Part shown: piece by piece, positions 10,704 to 22,694 of the stretch
How the letters are laid out: every line of letters starts with the position of its first letter
Position numbering within the stretch: the first letter of the stretch is position 1
Assembly (NCBI GenBank): GCA_014529385.2
Contig: CM043964.1
Span: forward strand, 286,997 to 350,996
DNA length: 64,000 nt
Direction: 5' to 3'
Source: Adiantum capillus-veneris
Lineage: Eukaryota; Streptophyta; Polypodiopsida; Polypodiales; Pteridaceae
Translations under genes and position numbers: made by a program
Notes under the pieces: generated by a model
Databases searched by the model: none
What the model was told of the DNA's origin: nothing
What the model saw: only the letters and a program-made list of their open reading frames with translations

Positions 10704-12073
10704 ATGAGTAGCGACGAGGATGTGGGACCGTCCAACCGAAACACCTATCTCTCAACGAGGGTCTTATGTCCTTGTAATCAATGCAAGCATGTTGTGCGAC
10801 GGACAAGACGTGTTTCTTTGCAGCACGTTCGTGAATTTGGCGAGTTCGATCCATCTATTATAGATCGAGTTGTTGCCAATTATAACTCGTCGGACTCTGA
10901 CGCTGGCCAACAAGCAGCAATCTTGCAACCCAATAGACGTGTTCGCAGGCGCTTTGGTCAAGCAGCATATGTGAGGCCACAAGATGTAGCCTCTGACAGC
11001 TCGGGGGATGATCATGCAGAGCACATTCCCAACGAGGCAATGTTTGAGCCCGAGATTGATGAAATGATCGAGACGATCATGGATTCAGAAAGGCTTATCT
11101 ATGATGATATGAAAAGTGAAGCCGATACGCCATTGTATAATGGAACACGTATGTCTAGATTGAAAGCACTCCTGGTTCTTCTCAACATGCAGGCAAAGTT
11201 TGGATGGAGTGACACTAGCGTCACAGCGCTTTTCAGGTGATCTATTACAATTAGTTTACTTTAATAAAACTCTAAATATATAATGATATGATAGATTTTT
11301 ACACGACTCTATCATATTTTGATGTTGTGTAGATTGCTGAAAGAGCACATACTACCAGCTGACAATGTGATGCCAGATTCCCGAGATGAAGCAAGAAAGA
11401 TTTTGCGAAACTTGGGGATGGATTACAATTCTATCCACGCTTGTCCTAATGACTGCATTCTTTTCAGAGGGGAATACATAGACATGGAGAAGTGTCCGAA
11501 ATGTGATTTCGAAAGATATCGAGTAGATCTCCACGGGACAAAAATTCCACAAAAGGTTTTGCGACATTTCCCTCTGCTTCCTTGCATCAAGCATTTCTTT
11601 GAATGTAAGTCCATGGCCGCCCTAGCATCATGGCATGAGGAGAATAAATATTCGGATGGTGTGCTATGAATTCTTGCAGATTGTGTAGCGTGGAAACATA
11701 TAGATGGAACATGGTCGAATTTTGCCAGGGAAGCTCGAAATTTGCGCTTAGGCCTGGCTATGGATGGCGTAAATCCATTTGGTCAAAGATCAACATCTTA
11801 CAGTGTATGGCCCGTTGTCATCGTCAACTACAACATTCCCCCGTGGTTGACTACGAAGAAGGGGCACCTATGGCTAAGCTTGATTGTGCCAGGGCGATAT
11901 AAAGTGGGGAATATGGATGTGTATCTTCGTCCACTATTGGAAGAGCTACAACAATTGTGGATTGGCATAGAGGTGGTGGATATGAGCCGACACACAGGAC
12001 GACGGAATGCTTTGATCAGAGGCATTCTAATGTGGACCATGCATGACTATCCCGGGCTAATAGAATGCTCAGG
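10704..12073 (+). pseudogene. tnp2-type transposase, 5' half only (CACTA-1)
   Basis: Exon 1 (10704-11239) begins MSSDEDVGPSNRN and includes a CPCNQCKH zinc-like motif. A short intron (GT at about 11,240, TGTGTAG before about 11,333) leads to exon 2, with LLKEHILPADN, CPNDCILFRGEY and KCPKCD, then LAMDGVNPFGQ. Exon 2 has a TGA at 11667-11669 where CACTA-2 has CGA, consistent with methyl-cytosine deamination. Coding sequence stops at about 12,073, where a deletion joins it to the second CACTA gene. The DDE-bearing C-terminal half is missing, so it cannot act as a transposase. Confidence 0.85.
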
Positions 12074-13281
12074 TAATCTCCCTCTCTTTCGGAGCATTCG
12101 GCGCGCTCCGAAGCTTCGGCGTCGACGAGACGAGCTTCACACTCGTCTAGACACCGGCGCTCTAGTGGTGGCGGTGGCGGTTGTTGTGGGGATTCCGCCA
12201 CCGATGCCTCCACACCGCCTCGTGTTTGACGAGGCTCTTTACCCTCCCCTTCTTTGCCCGCCCCCACACCACCCATAGCATCGCCATCTACGCCAGGTTT
12301 TGCACGGCTGACTGTTCCTAGAAGCTACACACCTCTACCTACTCCGCCAGGAGCCACCCCACTCGACACTCCTCGCTTCGGGGCCGAGACGCCGGTGGAG
12401 ACACTTGACGTCCGTACCCCCATCGACACGACGCTAGAGACCCCTGCCGGGACACCCAGGTTCACGCGTCACTGGCCAGAGGGCTTGCCTTACTCTGTCG
12501 ACATCAGCGGCGGCATCATCATGGATGATGACGGCAAGAAGGTGATCTCGCGCATGCGTGGTCTTTGCTCTCAGCTGTTTAGACACTACATACTAAACAA
12601 ATGGAGTGAAGTACCAAGTGATTTAAAAAACAGAGTCATCAGCATACTTCATGATGAGTTTCCCGTTCCAACACGGGATCAGCGCTTCAATGAAGACCTG
12701 ATGATGATTCGAATGCACGAATACTGCAAACACAAGCGTTCCGAAGTGCAAAAAGCAATCAAGAATGGGTGGAACAGGCCAGATTGGCTGGCCAAAGAAG
12801 ATTGGAAGAATGCGAAGAAAGCAGCGCGCGAGAATCCCAACAAGTGGAAGCAACAAAAGGATGCAGCCAGAGCGCGAGTAGAGGCAGGGAGCTCGCACCA
12901 CTTGGGGAGCGGTGGATGGGCATCATTTGAGGCCGATTTTGTAAGTGTTTTCGCATTGCTCTTTATGTTCGATAGTTTAGGGTTTATGAGTTTTTTAATT
13001 CTAACATAATGAAATCTTTGTATGTTTTGACAGTGGTCGATGACAGGACGTGATCCCACACCGTACGAGCGTGAGTACGCAGGCAGGAAGGGATTAAACG
13101 CCCTGATGGACATTCTCAGTTCTCGCGGCGGCATGGTTAGTATTAGGGTTTACTCTTTTTTATTTTTTGTATTGTTTTATAAATGTCCTTATATGTTTAT
13201 ACTTACTGAAAGCTGTCTTATTGTCTTTTTTTGCAGAATCCGACAGATACGCCGCTTGGACGCGATGAGACGTCTGACTAG
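12074..13281 (+). pseudogene. Second CACTA gene (TnpA/PTTA-like), 5'-truncated (CACTA-1)
   Basis: From the deletion joint the DNA matches the second gene of CACTA-2, starting inside its Ser-rich N-terminus. The Pro/Thr-rich part (SFTPLPTPPGATPLD-like), the DNA-binding-type part (HYILNKWSEV, KNGWNRPDWLAKEDWKNAKK) and the downstream exons at about 13,034-13,134 (MTGRDPTPYEREYAGRKG) and 13,237-13,281 are kept, with GT/AG introns. The start codon is lost. In En/Spm this protein binds subterminal repeats and supports transposition and epigenetic switching of the element; that role is inferred by family. Confidence 0.75.
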
Positions 13282-13639
13282 ACGACGTCAGTTTTGGCCG
13301 TAGCTAGATAGCATTAGTTTAGGGTTTCTCATAGCTTATGTATCATGAGACGGATTTTATACGTCTTTTTGAACCATGTATATTATTACATTTGTCACCG
13401 CAGTTCCTTTTGCCAATCAATTCTTTATGCCTATGATGTTGTACAATTGTCATTATTACATTTGCCAATCAATTCATTTTGCCTATGATGTGTACAATTG
13501 TCAATTTTGCAAACAATGCGTCTTGTGGGTGACTATTTTGGGTCTATTATCTATCCTTGCACTTTTTTTAAAAAGTGAATCAAGTACAATATGGTTGAAG
13601 GGTGGCAGGGCATTCAATGTCCTGCCACCAAAAAAAAAT

Positions 13640-13860
13640 TCTCTCGGGCGTCGCTATAAGCGTCGCTATTTATGGCTCTATAGCGTCGCTATAGTCTTCT
13701 GTGTAACCGTCGCTATATGCGTCGCTATGAGCGTCTCTATGGGCGTCGCTATATAGCAACGCCTATAGCGACGCAGATAGCGACGCTCTCGTAGCGACGG
13801 TTTTAGCGACGCCGGGGGTTATAAAAACCCAGTGTATTTCCGTCGCTAACAGCGTCACAA
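13640..13860. repeat. CACTA-1 right subterminal repeats
   Basis: At least ten copies of GCGTCGCTAT(A/G) in both orientations. The array matches the left end of CACTA-2 (15560-15810). Confidence 0.9.
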
Positions 13861-14723
13861 GAGCACACAACCTCTTGTAGTGGAGCTTCCTTATTTTAAA
13901 ATGTAAAGAATCTACATAAAATCAATACATATCTAGTAATAATAGAAAGGGGTTGAATGAGAAATTATGAATTACAACAAGATTAAGCATGACTTGAGAG
14001 GTGATTAGAAGAGGAATTTTGATGGGTTTTTGAGCTTGAGAGAGAGGAGGAAGGAGAGGAGGGTGAGAAGACTAATGGCTGATTTTTAGAGAAGGTCTCA
14101 ATGTGGAAAAGGAAGGGTGTGTGTGTGTGTAAAGGTAGAGGGGGTGGTCTCCACCATAGTTGAAAAATCTGGCGTCCGCCATTTTGGCCATATCTCCTAG
14201 ACCGTAGATGCAAAAATTATAAAAAAAATATGGCTAGAATCTCCAGCGCATCACCTACAACTTTGATGAGGACAACTTTTCTTGGATCGAAGTGGAAGTA
14301 TTGTTTAAAAATTCAGCAAAATCATGTGTCTGGTTCCTTCCTTTACCAAGTCTTCCACTTGGGTCCCATTTGTTTGAATCATCATATGGCTCCAAAGCCA
14401 TGATGATATGAGCCACTCATGACCCTTGAATCATGGGTGCATGGCTCCACAACCACATCATATCTTTTTTTTTCACATTTACATATTTTCCCTTCCCTTT
14501 ACCACTAAGTTCTCCCTCTACCTTTCACCTCCGGTGAACTAGTCAAGAAAAAATTCCTATCAAATCATTTTTTTTTAATTTTTCCAAGAGGTTGTTCTCA
14601 CTCTTTCTTTTATTGTAAACCTCTAGAAGCAAGGAAAACCAACAAAATATGATAAACAAAAATTTGTGATAGGCTCGTATCATAGCCCCCCCAAACCTGG
14701 CTAGGGGTATTTATGCCTTTAGC

Positions 14724-15529
14724 CTACTTTCTTTGATCTTGAGCTGACCTTATCCTGATGTGATAAGGCTTTAGACGCCATCCATTTGTCCTGGTCTTGT
14801 GCACTTTACCATCAATGTCTTGAAGTCTGTAAGAGCCATTTTTGAACTTTATGGTGACCAAGAACGGGCCTTTCCATCGGAAAAGAAACTTTCCATCCTT
14901 ACGAGTGTCGAAGCGATTGTCATATCGAAGCACCAGAGATCCCTTTTTGATGTCTTTGGATGCTAGCTTTTTGTTGAACTTTTCTCTGCGCTTCTCTGCT
15001 TCTTGAGAATAGTGGTTGATGGCTTCTTCACGATCCAATTGCAGCCTCTCTAGATCCATTATCCTTTGATGTAATTTCTCCTTTTGAGAGCCTACCTGGC
15101 TACCCAATATTCGAAGACTTGTTAACTTCACTTCAATGGGCAAAAGCGCCTCCTTTCCATAAACCAAATGAAAGGGTGTGTACCCTAATGTGGTTTTGAA
15201 GGAGGTTTTATAGGCCCATAGAGCTCCATTCAGGTGTTTGTCCCAATCTTGGCGCCTGGCATGTACCTGTTTGGTGAGAATTTTGCAAATGATTCCATTA
15301 CCTTTTCCACCAAACCATTGCACTGAGGGTAGTAAGGAGTAGAGTGTTGATGCTGAATATTTAGCTTCTTCATGAGTTCTCCTACCAAGTCTGCTCTAAA
15401 CCCTGGTCCTCTATCAGATAGTATTTCAAGAGGGGTGCGAAACCGGCAATAGATGTGGTCAAAGATGAACTGACTCACATCCTTAGCAGTAATTCTATTG
15501 GTCGGCATAGCCTCAGCCCATCTACTCAT
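14724..15529 (-). pseudogene. gypsy-2 integrase, C-terminal part
   Basis: This is the continuation of the integrase core interrupted by CACTA-2. It includes SRWAEAMPTNRITAKDV, LSDRGPGFRADLVGE with the second catalytic Asp intact, and YYPQCNGLVEKV. A frameshift near 15,300 leads to the C-terminal region LWAYKTSFKTTLGYTPFHLV and RWKGPFLVTIKF. The stop at 14724 lies just before the polypurine tract and LTR. Removing CACTA-2 and one GTA restores continuity with 22,698. Confidence 0.88.
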
Positions 15530-15554
15530 GTACACTACAAGAGGTTGTGTGCTC

Positions 15555-15810
15555 TTGTGACGCTCTTAGCGACGGAAATACACTGGGTTTTTATAACCCC
15601 CGGCGTCGCTATAACCGTCGCTAAAAGCGTCGCTACGAGAGCGTCGCTATCTGCGTCGCTATAGGCGTCGCTATAGGCGTCGCTATATAGCGACGCTCAT
15701 AGCGACGCCTATAGCGACGCAGATAGCGACGCTCTCACAGAAGAGTATAGCGACGCATATAGCGACGCTACAGAGCCATAAATAGCGACGCTTATAGCGA
15801 CGCCTGAGAG
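15555..15810. repeat. CACTA-2 subterminal repeats, left end
   Basis: Dense direct and inverted GCGTCGCTAT / ATAGCGACGC copies, including a large palindrome around 15,688 where GCGTCGCTATATAGCGACGC forms the centre. Confidence 0.92.
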
Positions 15811-16168
15811 AATATTTTTTTGGTGGCAGGGCATTGAATGCCCTGCCACCCATCAACCATATTGTACTTGATTCACTTTTTAAAAAAAGTGCAAAGGTAA
15901 ATAATAGACCCAAAATAGTCACCCACAAGACGCATTGTTTGCAAAATTGACAATTGTACACATCATAGACAAACTGAATTGATTGGCAAATGTAATAATG
16001 ACAATTGTACAACATCATAGGCATAAAGAATTGATTGGCAAAAGGAATTGCGGTGACAAATGTAATAATATACATGGTTCAAAAAGACGTATAAAATCCG
16101 TCTCATGATACATAAGCTATGAGAAACCCTAAACTAATGCTATCTAGCTACGGCTAAACTGACGTCGT

Positions 16169-17482
16169 CTAATCAGACGTCTCATCGCGTCCAAGCGGCG
16201 TATCTGTCGGATTCTGCAAAAAAAGACAATAAGACAGTTTTCAGTAAATATAAACATATAACGACATTTATAAAACAATACAAAAAATAAAAAAGAGTAA
16301 ACCCTAATACTAACCATGCCGCCGCGAGAACTGAGAATGTCCATCAGGGCGTTTAAGCCCTTCCTGCCTGCGTACTCGCGCTCGTACGGTGTGGGATCAC
16401 GTCCTGTCATCGACCACTGTCAAAACATACAAAGATTTCATTATGTTAGAACTAAAAAACTCATAAACCCTAAACTATCGAACATGCATAAAGAGCAATG
16501 TGAAAAGACTTACAAAATCAGCCTCAAATGATGCCCATCCACCGCTCCCCAAGTGGTGCGAGCTCCCTGCCTCTACTCGCGCTCTGGCTGCATCCTTTTG
16601 TTGCTTCCACTTGTCGGGATTCTCGCGCGCTGCTTTCTTCGCATTCTTCCAATCTTCTTTGGCCAGCCAATCTGGCCTATTCCACCCATTCTTGATTGCT
16701 TTTTGCACTTCGGAACGCTTGTGTTTGCAGTATTCGCGCATTCGAATCTTCATCAGGTCTTCATTGAAGCGTTGATCCCGTGTTGGAACGGGAAACTCAT
16801 CATGAAGTATGCTGATGACTCTGTTTTTTAAATCACTTGATACTTCACTCCATTTGTTTAGTATATAGTGTCTAAACAGCTGAGAGCAAAGACCACGCAT
16901 GCGCAAGATCACCTTCTTGCCGTCATCATCCATGATGATGCCGCCGCTGATGTCGACGGAGTAAGGCAAGCCCTCTAGCTGGTGACGCGTGAACCTGGGT
17001 GTCCCGGCAGGGGTCTCTAGCGGCGTGTCGATGGGGGTACGGACGTCAGGTGTCTCCACCGGCGTCTCGGCCCCGAAGCGAGGAGTGTCGAGTGGGGTGG
17101 CTCCTGGCGGAGTAGGTAGAGGTGTGTAGCTTCTAGGAATAGTCAGCCGTGCAAAACCTGGCGTAGATGGCGATGCTGTGGCTGGTGTGGGGGCGGGCAA
17201 AGAAGGGGAGGGTAAAGAGCCTCGTCGAACACGAGGCGGTGTGGAGGCATCGGTGGCGGAATCCCCACAACAACCGCCACCGCCACCACTAGAGCGCCGG
17301 TGTCTAGACGAGTGTGACGCTCGTCTCGTCGACGCCGAAGCTTCGGAGCGCGCCGAATGCTCCGAAAGAGAGGGAGATGCGGATGGTGTAGGAACGCGCG
17401 ATGATGCGCCAGAGCGATGACGCTCCACGTACCACTGTCTCTGCTGCGGTGACAAAGAAGAAAGAAACTCCTCATCATCCAT
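16169..17482 (-). CDS. Second CACTA gene, TnpA/PTTA-like DNA-binding protein (CACTA-2)
   Basis: The start is MDDEEFLSSLSPQQRQWY at 17482, just after an acceptor (TTAATGCAG). Exon a runs to 16514 (donor GTAAGT), exon b is 16416-16315, and the last exon is 16213-16169, ending ETSD then TAG. The N-terminal third is Ser/Arg-rich, then Pro/Thr-rich with repeated TP pairs. The C-terminal part is basic and helical (YCKHKRSEVQKAIKNGWNRP, KNAKKAARENPDKWKQQKDA), typical of plant En/Spm accessory proteins. The expected role is binding the GCGTCGCTAT arrays and bringing the ends together. I see no stop in the spliced frame, so it may be intact. Confidence 0.75.
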
Positions 17483-17822
17483 ACCTGCATTAAACACACG
17501 AATATTTAAACTTAATTTTGAATGAATAGAGTAGACAATGACGCAAAGACCATTAAATACAATGATGTAATGACGCATATAAATACAATGACGCAATGAA
17601 TCGAGTGGTAGAAGAGGCAAGTCGAAAACTCAGAATTTTCAATCAAAAGATGTGAGCGCGAGTAGAAAAGAGCGTTACACACCATGGAAGCTACTTAGAG
17701 AGCTAGAGCTTTTACAGCACGGAGCAAAATTGTTCAAATACAATATTTGTGGCTTTAAGAGATCTCTCTCTCATCCTCGCATAACTCAGCATAACTTCCT
17801 ATATCTATATAGAGCTCTCCGT

Positions 17823-20800
17823 TTAAACACATATCCTCTGTTTCATTTTGTAGCTCCTCTGCATGCACCCCATATAGAGTAGTAGCATCTTGATGCTCGT
17901 CTGGCACCACCGCAGCGGCTTCTGATTGAGCATCTTCTCTGATCTCCTCCATTGATGTCGTTGTGATTGGCACATGGTAGCCTCATACGTCCTTGCACTA
18001 CGAGGGGCTACCTTGTTCGCGCAACCCCGAGAGTACTCCCACTCTTCTTCAGTCACTTCGTCACCGCATTGTTGTGCGCTTTTCAATTGGTTGTGCAACC
18101 ATCTTAAGCTCATGAAGGTTGGTAGGCTCTCCAGAACCACTGGATAGTGCATCGGTGGTCGTCTTCCCCGTCTCCACTCGATTCGTGCCCTTTGTCGCTC
18201 TTGCTTTGCATCCTCATATTGTGAAATCCACTTTTGCATCACTGGATTGTGAAGCATGCAAAATCGGTTGATTTTAGCCTCTAGATCTTCCGTCATCTTC
18301 TTCTCAACACCGAGATTGCACATGACAATCCCAGATATGCGCTCATCATCTATGGTTCGCCATAGCGTGTCCCGGGATTTATCAAATCCGTCTAGCCACT
18401 CTCCAATGTACACTAGGGACTCTGATACCAACCAACCTTCTGCCATGCTACCCTCCGGACGTGCCTTTTGACGCACATATCCCTTAAGCGTTTTCATGAA
18501 ACGCTCTAAGAAGAACATCCATCTGGAATGAACTGTGCCAGCTATTTCCACCTCATCAACTATGTGAATAAGAAGATGCACCTGAATGGTTAGCATTGTA
18601 GTAGGAAAATGTTTCTCAAACATGCACACAAGCTCCGCAGCATTTAGTTTGGCGAATGGTATGGAGTCTACGTCGATCTCCTTTTGTGAGATCCATTGCA
18701 CCAGCTTTGCAAGTTTGTAGATTGTGTTACGGATGTCGAGAGACAAACATCCCTCAATGGCAACCGGTAAAATAAACTGTAAAGTATGTGCAGCAATGAT
18801 ATTAAAGTCCACATTTTATGCAATGATATTAAAGTCCACTATGAACGTACCTGACACATTTTATGCCAATCGTGTGACTTCAAACCGGTAAGCTTTCCTT
18901 CTTTAGTAAAACACGTTTGGAGCGAGTGCATTACGCCAGTGGGGGTCCGCAAAGATCGAATGGCCTCTTTTACTTTGCGTTCTTGGGCTCCTGTGAAAAT
19001 CCATGGTGCTTTAGGAAGTTTTATCGATCCATCAGACGCTGTTTGCGGCCAATATTGCTCCATACGATCCACATTTCTAAGGTCAACTCTGGCTCCCAAA
19101 GTATCTTTCTTGCCGGTCAAATGGTCCCATAGTAGATTACCCACATTCTTGAATATGTGCATTGGATCGAGCAAGTGATTGATCACGAGTCAGGGCCAGT
19201 ATGGTAACTCGTACCATAGAGATAGTCTCTTCATCCCTGGAGGCAATCCGTCATCGCACATCTCCTTCTGCTCTAACCATGCTTGTGCAGACATCCTTGG
19301 TGGCTCTCTTCCCAAAAAGCCGTCGCGTAACACATGATTCTCCGGAAGATACGCTTGATGACCTTCGTAGATTTGCTTCTTCAGTGAGGGTGCCCTACGT
19401 GCATTCAATCTAGGTCCACATGTGACACATGCTCTGTATCCGCTTGTTTGAAGCCCTGCATGTATACACATGATAATAGATCAACTATGGGGAAAAAGAA
19501 GATTTACAGTGTCTGAGAGAGGAGTGTCAATAGATCACCTGAGCATTCTGTTAGCCCGGGATAGTCATGCATGGTCCACATTAGAATACCTCTGATCAAA
19601 GCATTCCGTCGTCCTGTGTGTCGGCTCATATCCACCACCTCTATGCCAATCCACAATTGTTGTAGCTCTTCCAATAGTGGACGAAGATACACATCCATAT
19701 TCCCCACTTTATATCGCCCTGGCACAATCAAGCTTAGCCATAGGTGCCCCTTCTTCGTAGTCAACCACGGGGGAATGTTGTAGTTGACGATGACAACGGG
19801 CCATACACTGTAAGATGTTGATCTTTGACCAAATGGATTTACGCCATCCATAGCCAGGCCTAAGCGCAAATTTTGAGCTTCCCTGGCAAAATCCGACCAT
19901 GTTCCATCTATATGTTTCCAGGCTGCGCAATCTGCAGGAATTCGTAGCACACCATCCGAAGATTTATTCTCCTCATGCCATGATGCTAGGGCGGCCATGG
20001 ACTTACATTCGAAGAAATGCTTGATGCGAGGAAGCAAAGGAAAATGTCGCAAAACCTTTTGTGGAATTTTTGTCCCATGGAGATCTACTCGATATCTTTC
20101 GGAATCACATTTCGGACACTTCTCCATGTCTGTGTATTCCCCTCTGAAAAGAATGCAGTCATTAGGACAAGCGTGGATAGAATTGTAATCCATCCCCAAG
20201 TTTCGCAAAATCTTTCTTGCTTCATCTCGGGAATCTGGCATCACATTGTCAGCTGGTAGAATGTGCTCTTTCAGCAATCTACACAACATAAAAATATGAT
20301 ACAGTCGTGTAAAAATCTATCAGATCATTATACATTTAGAGTTCTATTAAAGTAAACTAATTGTAATAGATCACTTGAAAAGCGCTGTGACGCTAGTGTC
20401 ACTCCATCCAAACTTTGCCTGCATGTTGAGAAGAACCAGGAGTGCTTTCAATCTAGACATACGTGCTCCATTATACAATGATGTATCGGCTTCACTTTTC
20501 ATATCATCATAGATAAGCCTTTCTGAGTCCATGATCGTCTCGATCATTTCATCAATCTCGGGCTCAAACATTGCCTCGTTGGGAATGTGCTCTGCATGAT
20601 CATCCCCCGAGCTGTCAGAGGCTACATCTTGTGGCCTCACATATGCTGCTTGACCAAAGCGCCTGCGAATACGTCTATTGGGTTGCAAGATTGCTGCTTG
20701 TTGGCCAGCGTCAGAGTCCGACGAGTTATAATTGGCAACAACTCGATCTATAATAGATGGATCGAACTCGCCAAATTCGCGAACGTGCTGCAAAGAAACA

Positions 20801-20907
20801 CGTCTTGTCCGTCGCACAGCATGCTTGCATTGATTACAAGGACATAAGACCCTCGTTGAGAGATAGGTGTTTCGGTTGGACGGTCCCACATCCTCGTCGC
20901 TACTCAT
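17823..20907 (-). pseudogene. tnp2-type CACTA transposase with one in-frame stop (CACTA-2)
   Basis: Exon 1 is 20907-20371 (MSSDEDVGPSNRN; CPCNQCKH). Exon 2 is 20278-19539 (LLKEHILPADN, LAMDGVNPFGQ, YKVGNMDVYLRPL). Exon 3 is 19455-18851 (HLLDPMHIFKNVGNLLWDHL, KSHDWHKMCQ). Exon 4 starts at about 18,776 (FILPVAIEG, HSRWMFFLERFMKTLKGYVR, ARPEGSMAEGW), which is the DUF4218-like C-terminal domain. Introns have GT/AG ends. The enzyme would cut CACTA ends. A TGA at 19190-19192 lies in frame in exon 3 (YWP-stop-LVINHLLD). Either the copy is dead or a splice variant avoids it. The C-terminal end may include a further exon at 17,755-17,973. Confidence 0.85.
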
Positions 20908-20964
20908 AATGAGGATAAAAAACTTATAACCTGGACAACAAATTTAATATTCTATTGACATTCT

Positions 20965-20969
20965 TCGTC

Positions 20970-21014
<45 letters not shown>
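20965..21014. repeat. (CT)n microsatellite upstream of the CACTA-2 transposase
   Basis: About 20 CT dinucleotides, matching the GA run at 10,560-10,640 in CACTA-1. Confidence 0.95.
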
Positions 21015-21015
<1 letters not shown>

Positions 21016-21383
21016 ACCTCACATTCTCTAGTCATGTCCAATCCCCGCACACCTCGGTCTAGAGGTGCACGGAGATCAGAACCACCGGGTTATAATCTCG
21101 TCTTTATTGGTCAATACCTATATTTGTGGGTATAAGAAATCTAGACACCCACGTCTACATGATACTGCATGTAGTGGACAAAATCCCTTTGCCTCTTCTC
21201 TAGCTGTAGCACTTCACTTCATCTTAACATCTTTTCACAGTAGATCTTTTCACTGTTCGTCTAACTCTAAACCCTAAACCGTAAGTAATTCTTGCGTGGA
21301 CTCGATCTAACGTAAATAAGCGTAAATCTAAATAAACGTAAATCTAACTAAAAATAAAGCTAAATCTAATTTAACGTAAGTCT

Positions 21384-21600
21384 AATGACTAGAGGTTGTC
21401 TAGATGGTCATTGTGTCGGGGATGTAGTGACTCTTGCCGCCCTGAAGATCCACCTTCTTCCCTATCTTTTGAAGACATTTCACCAGTACTTTTGGATCGA
21501 CGGAGCCCACCATGAGTGAAGGCAGCAATACCCTATATTCCATTGAGGGCTTTCTTCACCCGCTTCATGCAGGCATCGCAGTCTATGGAGACCCGCATCT
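21384..21600 (-). pseudogene. Captured HMA-domain gene fragment in CACTA-2
   Basis: This is the reverse complement of the CACTA-1 fragment at 9606-9800, with GACTGCGATGCCTGCATG encoding the CDAC metal-binding motif, then the VDPKVLVK and KIGKKVDLQ regions in a second frame. It lacks the Ser/Asn-rich tail present in CACTA-1, so CACTA-1 holds the longer capture. Stops are shared with CACTA-1, so the fragment was already non-coding in their common ancestor. Confidence 0.65.
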
Positions 21601-21959
21601 AATCTAATATAACGTAAATCTAAATCTAGCTTAAATAAACGTAAATCTAGTTAAAAATAAACCTAAATCTAATTTAATGTAAGTCTACATATAACCTAAT
21701 CTTTAACGTCTTTTAAGATAGTTTCCTACGACGTTATAACTCTCTTCTTCCTGTGTGTGTGCGCGTGTGTGGATGTGTGTGCCAATAAAAAGAGATAAAT
21801 GGTATAACCTTTCTATCACCCATGCCAAGTATGATAGATTGATTATGCCATTTCTCTCTTGAATAATAGGTCTTCAGTTCAACTCCTCATCGGCTAGATC
21901 TTTAGGTCTTTTAATTTTAATTAGTTTCCTACGACGCTCCCTTAGTTTCTCTTTCTTTC

Positions 21960-22168
21960 TCTCTCAATGTGTGTGCGTTTTTTTGGATCGTATGCATGTT
22001 TTCTTTCTCTTTTCCTCTCTCAATGTGTGCGTTTTTTGTTTATGCATGTTCTCTCTCTCTTTTCCTCTCTCAATGCGTGCGTTTTTTGTTTATGCATGCT
22101 CTCTCTCTCTTTTTCTCTCTCAATGTGTGTGTGCATTCTTTGTTTATGTATGTGTGTGCGTTTTTGCA

Positions 22169-22214
<46 letters not shown>

Positions 22215-22361
22215 AACACTATGTGTGTGTGTGTATGTGTGTGTGTGAGAGAGAGAGCGAGGGAGAGAGAAAGAGGGGAAGGGAACATGAGAATGAGGAG
22301 AGGGAAGGAGCATACCTGGCTCTCCTTCCTCTCCTCGTGTGTGTGTGTGTGTGTGTAAAAG

Positions 22362-22404
<43 letters not shown>

Positions 22405-22420
22405 GGGAGAGCGTTACCTG
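21960..22420. repeat. Compound low-complexity region in CACTA-2
   Basis: Repeated TTTTTTG-TTTATGCATG blocks, then CT, GT and GA runs, the reverse complement of the CACTA-1 region. ORFs in all frames are low-complexity artefacts. Confidence 0.9.
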
Positions 22421-22499
22421 CTCTTTGCTTGAGGGTGCCGAAAAACTCAGATCTGAGATCTGAGTTTTTGGGCGCGCTCGGTTATTTTTTTTACCCCAG

Positions 22500-22680
22500 C
22501 TGGCGTCGCTATGAGCGTCGCTATAAGCGTCGCTATGAGCGTCGCTATAAGCGTCGCTATGAGCGTCGCAAATTTCTTTGTAAATTTGCGACGCTCATAG
22601 CGACGCTTATAGCGACGCTCATAGCGACGCCGGGATTTTTTTTTTTTGAGCGTCGCTGTGTGAGCGTCGCTAATGTGAAG
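22500..22680. repeat. CACTA-2 subterminal repeats, right end
   Basis: Tandem GCGTCGCTAT(A/G)A copies, then an inverted set, centred on AATTTCTTTGTAAATTTGCG. This is the 5' side of the element on its own strand. Confidence 0.9.
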
Positions 22681-22694
22681 AGCCTCTTGTAGTG

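Larger units (their letters stand above)
8440..13882 (+). mobile_element. CACTA (En/Spm) element 'CACTA-1', internally deleted
   Basis: The element starts CACTACAAGAGG and ends CCTCTTGTAGTG, with a 3-bp duplication GAG on both sides (8437-8439, 13883-13885). Ends carry arrays of GCGTCGCTAT-type subterminal repeats. It belongs to the same family as CACTA-2 but lacks the C-terminal half of the tnp2 transposase gene and the start of the second gene, which are joined at about 12,073. It is probably non-autonomous. Confidence 0.97.
7747..14682 (-). repeat. 3' LTR of gypsy-2, interrupted by CACTA-1
   Basis: The LTR halves are 7747-8439 and 13883-14682. On the plus strand the LTR starts TGACAAAGGAAATTTGG and ends CTCGTATCA. 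It is almost identical to 26846-28329. It contains a (GA)n run at 7864-7943. The intact LTR copy shows the unoccupied insertion site (CCAAGAGCTTCC at about 27,530), which proves CACTA-1 arrived later. Confidence 0.93.
15533..22694 (-). mobile_element. CACTA (En/Spm) element 'CACTA-2', nearly full length
   Basis: Terminal CACTACAAGAGG / CCTCTTGTAGTG repeats are flanked by GTA on both sides (15530-15532, 22695-22697). On the minus strand are a captured HMA fragment, a four-exon tnp2-type transposase gene and a second TnpA/PTTA-like gene. It is 7.2 kb, inside gypsy-2 integrase and opposite in direction to CACTA-1. One in-frame TGA in the transposase makes autonomy doubtful. Confidence 0.97.

Noticed and set aside
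12016-12276. ORFs overlapping the Ser/Pro-rich parts of the second CACTA gene on both strands
   Set aside because: They are shadows of a GC-rich coding exon in other frames.
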